Assembly: GCF_001039355.2 (NCBI RefSeq)
Contig: NW_019775455.1
Coordinates: 225,366-251,792, forward strand
Length of the DNA stretch: 26,427 bases
Direction of reading: 5' to 3'
DNA from: Lingula anatina
Taxonomy: Eukaryota; Brachiopoda; Lingulata; Lingulida; Lingulidae
Shown: in pieces, positions 19,012 to 26,427 of the stretch
Position numbering within the stretch: position 1 is the stretch's first letter
Layout of the letters: each line of letters starts with the position of its first letter
Program-made: the position numbers and the translations under genes
The notes under the pieces: model-generated
The model's input: only the letters and a program-made list of their open reading frames with translations
Database searches by the model: none
Told to the model about the DNA's origin: nothing

Positions 19012-19764
19012 CAGAGTCTACATACATTTAACTGAGGAAGAGAGATCGAGTCTTACGTAAACATGTTTTTGTATCTGTCGGATTGATGTTGGACAAATAA
19101 TAGCAAGTAAACGTAAGTAAACATCAGTTAGTATGTTTTTATTATTTACGGATTTTGTAAATACGTTGCGTTCCTGTGTCATGTCTATGTCATACCATAA
19201 CAATAAGATGTTTGTCACACCGAAATACGGGGATAGAACACAATCATCTGTGTAAGAACTTCAAAAACAGCAAACAAAAATCCAAGGTGCAGGGTTTCAG
19301 GACAATGGGTTTTATTGCATTTTGGAAAGGTGTGTTTATGGCAAGTTGCCATACTACAGGGAAGAGTCAATATACAGAGTGTATTATATACCAATGTTTG
19401 GCTTTCATTTCTGGGCCAGTGGTCAAAGTACGAGACGCCAGTTTTAGATAACATGTCTTTAGCGTTAGCATCAGGGCTCTGTTAAGACCTTGAGGATTTC
19501 ACACTGACCGCTGCGTGCTAGAATGAAAGTGAACATGACGAATGATCCTCTTTCGTCGGACACAAGGCTAATTTAATGGCACATGAACATGTTATATCCG
19601 CTTGTAAATGGAAGTGGAAGGGACATGGTTCAACCTTTTCTCTGTGCCATTGGATATTTGCCGACTGTGTCTTGCTCAAACACTGTAAAGTGCCATTTCT
19701 GTATCTTTATTCTCCATAGTTTATCGTTTTATCAGTGAATCATTCTCTTGTGTGTGTATGTGTG

Positions 19765-19767
<3 letters not shown>

Positions 19768-19813
<46 letters not shown>
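19768..19813. repeat. (GA)n microsatellite
   Basis: About 23 GA units after a TG-rich run. Confidence 0.97.
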
Positions 19814-19815
<2 letters not shown>

Positions 19816-20938
19816 TTACGGGAGTAGAAAAAAAGGTTGTGAGAAAAAGCATTACTAAAACATAACTCAACCTGCTGTCACCTGTGGTTATAAAACTAAA
19901 TGTTTAGGCCTATGACGATCACAGTTTTAATAGAAGGGGTTTTAAAAAGCGTAAGATTAAGTTTGTCCAATCGAGCATTTTTTTTTTTTTTTTGCTGAAT
20001 ACATAAAATTATATATATAGCAGATTACGCTATGTATTTTTAAAGGTCGCGACCATAGTGACTTAAATCGGGCGACTGTCCGTTTTTTATAAAGAAAGTA
20101 AGAAAGTAATGAAAAATAAAATATATATGTTAAGCCTACTGGTAGATGAAACTATGTAGTATCTTTGAGAACAAAATCAAGTTATGATGCACAGAACTAT
20201 ATTTTGTTTAAAGAAGAAGAATGTCCTTTTCTAACAAGAAAAATAATAAAGAAGTGCATAGTATTACAGTGCATAATGTAAGTCTTTGCTAAAAAAAGTC
20301 GTTGTTCAAATATGAGAGAAGATTTATGTCACTGGGTTTTCACAATAGACGCAACTAATATTTGCAGAGACATGGGGGAACTGAAGTCCAGGTTGTAAAA
20401 AACAGAATATTTCCAATATTATGGTCAGTGACAGAACACAATTGGACTAAGATCGAATGAAAAATTGTCCCTTACCCAAGGACATTTGACGGCCGCGAAA
20501 ATTGTTTTGCAGCACCCAGCGTGACCAAACTCAACTGTTTTGAGTATAATGGGTGCTGATAAAAGAGCAACATAAAAAGTCACCTTTGACTACGCGTGGC
20601 TTCTTTTTGAGTTCAAATTAGAAATGCACGAATGCTACAAAATACACAGTCTTTTCTTCATGATCTTTCTGACTCATTTTTCAATTTAAGGCAGCGATCT
20701 ATTTTCTCCCTTTCCAATATATAGTTTCTGCACGCGTGCGCCCTTTCCTTTTATCGTCATTCTATCTTCTTTATTCACTCAACGGCAACCAGAGCAAAGA
20801 TCAAATGTGATGAAATTTAATTCAAAACTTGATAACAAATTGAGCTAATCTCATCCGAAGATCTACGTTAAACTATGCAGTGTATTATAATTTAGTTCAC
20901 GTGCTCTTCTCTTTCTTATTCTTTAGATCATCATCACC

Positions 20939-20994
<56 letters not shown>

Positions 20995-21046
20995 TACTAT
21001 AACAATAATAATAATAATAATAACTATAAGTAGTAGTAGTAGTAGA
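20939..21046. repeat. Compound (AAT)n/(TAG)n microsatellite
   Basis: Two AAT blocks split by TTACTATAAC, then a short TAG block. Confidence 0.97.
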
Positions 21047-21990
21047 AAAAGATTTAGCACTAGTAATCAAATGATTATGGGGGGTTGGGGGGGCACCTTT
21101 ACTTCAGCAATAGCTGTCAGGAAAAGCTATGAAAAGATCCAGCAAACAAAATGCAGGCGATGAGTAACGTTCTCGTGAAAAATAACGTCCATCCTGAATA
21201 GCGTGTAGGTACGATGCCCGAGGGGGCACTGTATGATACTGGTGTCCTCTACCAGTCACTATATACTTTTTTAATACTTTATTACATACACAAAACAATA
21301 CTATACGTTTTCTACACTGTGATTTACAGACACCTTCCACAAACAATTCGCACAATGAGAAAATGAGGAAAAAATACTTGCACATAACGATATAATATAC
21401 ATGCAGATTTACATATAAGTAATGAGAGAGAGTCTAAGTAGGCTATGACGATTTTATAGCGATCATTGTATATGAAGTACAGCGTAATGTTCAAGTTAAG
21501 TAAATAAGAAGAGCATATATAGGCCTACGGTAACACCACCCCCTTCCAGTCATATAAATGTTTTTTCTACACTGTCCCGTTTCTCTGTCACTATATACTA
21601 AAAGCTTATTGAAGTCGGTCATAATGAAAAAGGTGATTTTGCTCTGTGAACGGCCAGTGTTGTTGAACGATTTCCAGTGGGACAATTCGATTCCTAGGGT
21701 TAGCCACCGGAGGCATGGAACACTATCAGCCCTGACGGACTCTCGGTTTTCTTCGCGGTTATGCATTATGAGACGTGGTCTTTGGTATGTCTGCACGACC
21801 TTGGCGGAATGGACAGCACTATATATAAGGATGACACACAATGACAGGCATTGCGGAAATAAAGCTTGTTTTGACGGGTTAAGTTACCTTTTCACGTTGT
21901 CTGCAAAAATTACTGTTGCCTACATGTGCAGTTTTCGTTAAAAAAGGAGATTCAATGAAGGGGGTGAATGGAGGGAGTATTAGGCTGTGG

Positions 21991-22199
21991 TCCCAGAGCT
22001 TTTAGATCGATCTATCCCCGCGGGGAGTCTCACTAGAATACTGTCAGCTTAGCCGGCTTAAGCGTCTGTCCCGCCTACTAAAAGCTGTAAGGGGGTAATT
22101 AACTATGGTGCGCGCTCGGCTGACTGCAATTTAGCGTGAACCCCCAGGGAGTTAGGTCGATCTAAATCTGAATCTCTGGATTGATCTAAATCTCTGGGA
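21991..22199. mobile_element. Small element with terminal inverted repeats
   Basis: The ends read inward as TCCCAGAGCTTTTAGATCGATC and TCCCAGAGATTTAGATCAATCC, a good inverted pair. A second inner copy of the motif (GGTCGATCTAAATCTG at 22155-22170) sits near the right end, and a TTAGCCGGCTTAAGC-type palindrome lies inside. It is 209 bp with no coding capacity, so probably a non-autonomous DNA transposon. No target duplication is evident at these borders, so family and exact ends are open. Confidence 0.7.
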
Positions 22200-23249
22200 A
22201 TGCACCCTTACTTTCAGTAATCCGTGTGTAGTGTTTTTTTTTCAAGTCAACGCATCAGGTTCTCCTGAATACAAACAGATTCAATAAACCCGCTCCACTT
22301 ACGTTTTGATTAAGAGTAGAAAACAGCCAAATATTTTTATTTGAGGATTCAAACAAGAGTCGGAAGAAGAGTATACCAGATTTCCAAATAGTTCTATCCG
22401 GTTTTAAGTTTAACAATGCCATTGAGAAACTCTTATCTATAAGCGAAAAAAAAAATGAGACATTTTAACAAAATTGTGGGATGTATCAAATAGGCCTACT
22501 ATTTTTTTAAGGGGTGGCTACTATCAACCAAATATTTGCTAGATTTGAATGTTATAAATTCTATAACGTTGAAAATGTAGTCCTCAATCATATACCAGCT
22601 TACACAATACCATTGATTCAATAGAGGTTCAGCGGTGCAGAACGACATAGGCAAATACGTGCAAAACGTGTCTGAATGTTTGGTGTTATTGATAAATGCC
22701 AATGCTACCATCAACAACAATGATAAAAAAAAATTCAAACCTAGTTCTGACAGATGTTAAATGAAGGCCAGACCCAAAGAAGCCGTTTTAATGGAGAGTT
22801 GCCAATTCGTTCTCATTTTCAACAAAACCTTACAAAGAAGACAAGACAAGACAAGACCAAAAATATGCAAAGTAAAATGACACCAGTACCCCTGTACTTT
22901 TTTGTCCTAGCTAATTGGAGCAGTTAACAAGATGCAGCCATTTTTCTTAAGAATAGCCCAGAGTTTGAGGTCATGTATCGAACTAGCGAGTACAATTCAC
23001 CCCAAACCGCTGCAGTTTTTTTTTTACGTCTCCCATTATCTGTAAACGCCAACAGAGAACAAAGACAATGTGTCACAGGTACAGACACGTGAACTTGTCC
23101 ATCAACGGCAAGAGATGTCCCCATGACGGCTTTAACTTCAAGAAGTGTCCCCTCCACCCGGAACTGACTCGCCGAAAAACAAAAAAAAAACATTTATTTA
23201 ATTTTATTTTACACTTAAAGTAAACATATGTAACAAGTCACGCTAAAGA

Positions 23250-23728
23250 GTCGTGAATCCAACGCGAGCGTTTGAGCTCGACAAAAACATGTAACACGAT
23301 CCCAGTCATACCAAGTCAGTCATGCTGCAAGAATGTGTCCTATACCTTTCGTGTCAGTGAAAACTGTCACCAGCTTTCTGCAAATCACGGTCCTGTTTCT
23401 AACGCCGTGATCTGGCCGGTGACAAGTATCCGCCGTAACTGCCCGACTGGCGCACCTGTGTTGAGAACGACTTCTTTTGCGCGACGCGCACACGCAGTCG
23501 GCCAGAATTTCGCTTCGTCCCGTACATGAGCCAACACACACTCACACACGGCGCTCGCAAGAAGTAAACACCAACCGTGTTGACGCACGTGTTCACTGAT
23601 CCCAGAACTACATTTACGATTTACGACTCTATTGAACCGGTTTTGGCGGAATTGAAACTGAGATTGCGCATCACAGGCTGACAGGGGCAACAATTTTTGG
23701 TGACAGTTGCTAATATCGCTACCGACAG
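23250..23728 (+). promoter_or_regulatory. CpG-rich 5' flank / possible 5' UTR
   Basis: Clearly richer in G, C and CpG than its surroundings and directly before the ATG at 23735. It ends with a consensus splice donor, CAG|GTAAGG, at 23728/23729. Open frames on both strands here look like by-products of base composition. Confidence 0.45.
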
Positions 23729-23734
23729 GTAAGG

Positions 23735-23879
23735 ATGGCGAACAAGGGAACACGACTCAGTGCCCACTCGCTGTCGTCTCTTGGATCCGACAAGACAGAA
23801 AGGGAGGGTCTGCTGAGTGATTCCGACTCCCCCGAAAAAGATCCACCCAGTCCCGTGAGGAAATGCAAATCGTGGCAAG
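23735..23879 (+). CDS. First coding exon of an unidentified gene or alternative start
   Basis: Forty-eight codons plus one base: MANKGTRLSAHSLSSLGS, then DKTEREGLLSDSDSPEKDPP and SPVRKCKSWQ, ending CAAG|GTAATT. Codons are GC-rich at third positions (CTG, TCC, CCC, GTG), unlike the flanking DNA. The peptide is Ser/Pro/Asp-rich with an acidic dileucine-like EGLLSDSDS, again like a cytoplasmic N-terminal tail. It resembles in style, not sequence, the product of 15695-18796, so it may be an alternative first exon. Its phase (1) differs from the phase 0 end at 18796, so a direct shared next exon is excluded. Function unknown. Confidence 0.55.
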
Positions 23880-24173
23880 GTAATTAAAATCAGCTTGATG
23901 AACACGCGTATCTTTTAGATCGGTGGTTAAGTAACAGTCACGTCTTAAGATCCACACAAGCATGAGCGTTGAAGTGGTTGATTGAGTCTAAAATGTGATG
24001 GCATTTTAGCGGAGAGGTTTATTGGAAGATATTCCTATCATTGTGATAGAAAACGTATGGCAGATGAATGCTTGGATAAGATTAGCGCTATTCGAAAATG
24101 CGTCACATTTTGAAGTTAAAAGACGCGTATCAACGCAGGTCAGGCCAATTTATTGCTGCATAATTTTATACAC

Positions 24174-24209
<36 letters not shown>

Positions 24210-26427
24210 GGGTAAACAAAAGTCAAGTTGCAAATGAAGGTATGTGAGGTACGTAAGACTGCAGCTTAAGGTGGGACATGGTCGTGACAATCCACTGGGG
24301 CGAATTTCGATGCAAATGCATGGCGAACTTTAAAAGCCAGTATTTCAACTCGAGCATTCAGGCCGTGTCCAGGTTGCGGGCTGATATTCGCACAACTTGC
24401 AACCTTCTTTTCAATTGATCTTTCAAAAGTGTTGAATGGGTGCCTTGAGAAAAGCAACATGCATCAATGAAAATCTAAACAAAGACTCTTATTTCTTAAA
24501 ACGATTTGCTATTTATTGAAAATGAACTCTTACGCTAGCGCACGTACAATTTTGAATCGCGGATGTCGCCTACTGCAAAAGCGTAGACACTAGTTCCGGC
24601 GTCTCTCTGCACGTAATATTCGGATTGAAACAAAAGTAACACCTTTGAAATTAAAGGCTTTCTGACAGTGCATTGTGGCCAAATATCAAATGCGAAGTAA
24701 GAGTATTACAAAGGTAGAGTTAGCAGAGTTAATGATATTATTTCCTTTGCATATCTTTTCTTTAGGGGAGCTTGGTCATAAAATTTAGATCGGAAGGAAT
24801 GACCCGTATCTGGAGGCTGCAACAGTCACACAATATTGTATAATTCATAGCAGTCCGCGAGGCAATTAGATAAAGATGATGGGAGGACGAGAGTGATCGT
24901 TTCACGTGGACGCAATTTGACGGCGTTCTACGCATGCTCTTCATTTAACTCCAGGAAGCCGGGTATAGATGTATCTCGTGACGAAATATTGGGCTTCGGG
25001 TGTTACATGTACTGAGAGAGAATGATATCCTTATTAATGAGGAAGGGGGGGTCATCCTTTACAGATAGTGTGACTGGACTGTAGATTTTTTCTTCCTTGA
25101 GGGACTTCCATACGTGACGACACGTTGCATAGATAGGGGTATCCATAATATTGTCATTTTGAAGGGTGGGTGCTCACTAATGAAAAAGAGTGAGGTGCAC
25201 TTTTGACGTTAAATTTCCATCACTAATGGGGGGAATATTGTTAGTATGTGAAAATATTCCTGCGCTTAAGTTGGGCACAATGGGAGAAACTTTCATGACG
25301 CATAATTTTTTCACAAATGACAACGTCATGATCTTAAACAGATAAGGGGCTGTTGGGGGGGGGAGCGGTCTCCGTACGTCACTCTGAGGGCGTTGACATC
25401 AAAACGGCGATGACGGTAACATCATGTTCTTAAGATTATATGTATTAAATATTGCAGAGGGGAACGCATGCACTCACCCATGAGATGCAATAGAAGCGCG
25501 TGTGAAAAGAGAAACTTTGAATTAAACCTTGTGGGGTCCTTTTTTGTTTATTTTTAGTGGCCGAAACAGAAAACAAAATAGCAGTGCAATATATCTGTAC
25601 ATATACACAATAGAAAGGGTAAGCATTAAGCTTAGGAAAACTTGACGGATCGATTTGAACAGCCTTAAATATAATCACATGTAGTAACAAGTTTCTCTCA
25701 ATTTTTTTATAACAGCATGTAGTGTGCCTTTTTTCATGTTGCAAAAGCATGAACTGGGCAATATTCTTCAAGGGACAACGTGCTCGTATATGCATATATA
25801 TGCGTATATGTACGTGCATAACACTCTCCAGTGTGTGTTTCGGTGTGTGCAAGGGTCTGTCTGTCTGTCTGGCTGTCAGTTTGTGTCTGTGCTTGTGCAC
25901 CCGCACGCACGAGCGTACATATGTCATATGGAAAATCAATGTACTTTTCTTGATAAAATGCGATTGGATCTTATATCCTCTGATGATTCTTATTTAAAAA
26001 GGTCTCCATAGGCGATCCCCACACAAACAGACAAAGAATGTGTGTCAGAATGTGTGTCGCTAGATTCATATTGTTAACAGTGGAGATGCTGAATTCAAAT
26101 AAAGTGGACCCACTACTCTCCCAATGTGACATGGCCTAGTAGCCCTATTGATGATAGTGCCTGACCAGATATTTGATACTGGTGGAAGAATTTTTTGCAC
26201 TTTGTCCATAGGTTTTATTATACTTTTGCAGGCTATTTCGATAATGGCATACGCCGACTAAGATTTTACCGGTTAATGGCTTTTCTACACATTCGGATTA
26301 TTACATAAATGAAATTACTTTAGATATTGAAAAAATTTAAGTAAGGCATAAACTGTTTTATCTGCCTCAGGGCTACAGAACAGAGAGAGAGGGGGAATGA
26401 TAAGGCCAGTTTAATGCATAGTTAACC
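23880..26427. other. Intron-like DNA, no exon accepted
   Basis: Probably the intron after the exon at 23735. Contains a GA repeat (24176-24208), a CTGT run (25856-25875) and AT-rich patches. Several AG sites follow pyrimidine tracts (24764, 26231), but the frames behind them close or lack a good donor. Confidence 0.4.
24176..24208. repeat. (GA)n microsatellite
   Basis: About 16 GA units. Confidence 0.97.

Larger units (their letters stand above)
18797..23734. other. Intron or intergenic DNA with repeats
   Basis: No convincing further exon. Holds CA (18974-19009), GA (19768-19813) and AAT/TAG (20939-21046) microsatellites, and a small nested hairpin at 20510-20558. The inverted-repeat element at 21991-22199 also lies here. 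The longest frames (127 codons plus at 21558, 116 codons minus at 21491) overlap each other and lack splice or codon support. The last 450 bases are CpG-rich. Confidence 0.45.

Noticed and set aside
20935-20948. 12-nt exon ATCATCATCACC before GTAATA, after a strong acceptor tract
   Set aside because: The acceptor is good, but the insert is four codons of low-complexity sequence running into an AAT microsatellite; no independent support.
21491-21941. Overlapping open frames of 127 (plus) and 116 (minus) codons
   Set aside because: They overlap on opposite strands, have no codon bias or splice borders, and neither product resembles a known family.
24765-24790. Acceptor TTTTCTTTAG as the next exon after 23879
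   Set aside because: In the required phase the frame closes after eight codons (TAG).
25445-25997. Long overlapping open frames on both strands
   Set aside because: Driven by CTGT/GT-rich low-complexity sequence; no gene features.
26232-26271. Possible exon GYFDNGIRRLRFYR after CTTTTGCAG, in the phase left by 23879
   Set aside because: The phase fits, but the only donor (CG|GTTAAT) is poor and the peptide is not recognisable; left as unproven.
1-26427. CRISPR arrays, tRNA/rRNA genes, defence or biosynthetic operons
   Set aside because: The tandem arrays are micro- or minisatellites without spacers, no cloverleaf-like segment was seen, and the gene structure is that of an animal genome.

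Overview
This is animal nuclear DNA. It has short coding exons bounded by GT/AG splice sites, long AT-rich introns and intergenic DNA, abundant microsatellites and small non-autonomous DNA transposons. Recurring TAGGCCTA and TACATGTA words, high apparent polymorphism and a NAT8-like gene suggest a marine invertebrate, perhaps an echinoderm or hemichordate. That placement is an impression, not proof.

Left part (1-8475): a block of about 3.3-3.4 kb occurs twice in direct orientation (1-3265 and about 5069-8475), at about 97% identity over the coding parts. Each block carries, on the minus strand, an intronless NAT8-like membrane GNAT acetyltransferase followed by exons 1-3 of RAD50, the ATPase of the MRE11-RAD50-NBS1 DNA-break repair complex. 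The right copy continues through RAD50 exons 4-7, all seven joined in frame (224 residues, Walker A to just past the Q-loop). It then stops at a single ambiguous base (N, 3266), where the left copy begins. All eight differences in the shared RAD50 exons are synonymous. This fits two haplotypes of one locus joined end to end better than a decaying partial duplicate. The right copy holds a 173-bp inverted-repeat transposon flanked by 9-bp target duplications, and the left copy shows the empty site.

Middle (8476-15694): a degenerate CAACGTTGATTCAA-type repeat lies at 9430-9730. A promoter-like cluster (NRF1/E2F-like motif, perfect CRE, TATA-like box) at 9980-10067 precedes a three-exon plus-strand gene (10107-11538). 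Its 198-residue, very basic product belongs to no family I recognise. Beyond it are about 4 kb without a gene, including a 119-bp tandem duplication.

Right part (15695-26427): four small plus-strand exons (15695-18796) join in frame into a 66-residue acidic, serine-rich N-terminus of an unidentified protein. Two of them (25 and 38 nt) keep frame only together and are separated by a CA repeat, which suggests a jointly regulated microexon pair. A separate first-exon-like coding segment lies at 23735-23879, under a CpG-rich stretch. It is either an alternative first exon of the same gene or the start of another. The rest is intronic or intergenic, with a foldback element (16098-16281), a terminal-inverted-repeat element (21991-22199) and microsatellites. 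I found no CRISPR array, tRNA, rRNA or microbial-type gene cluster.
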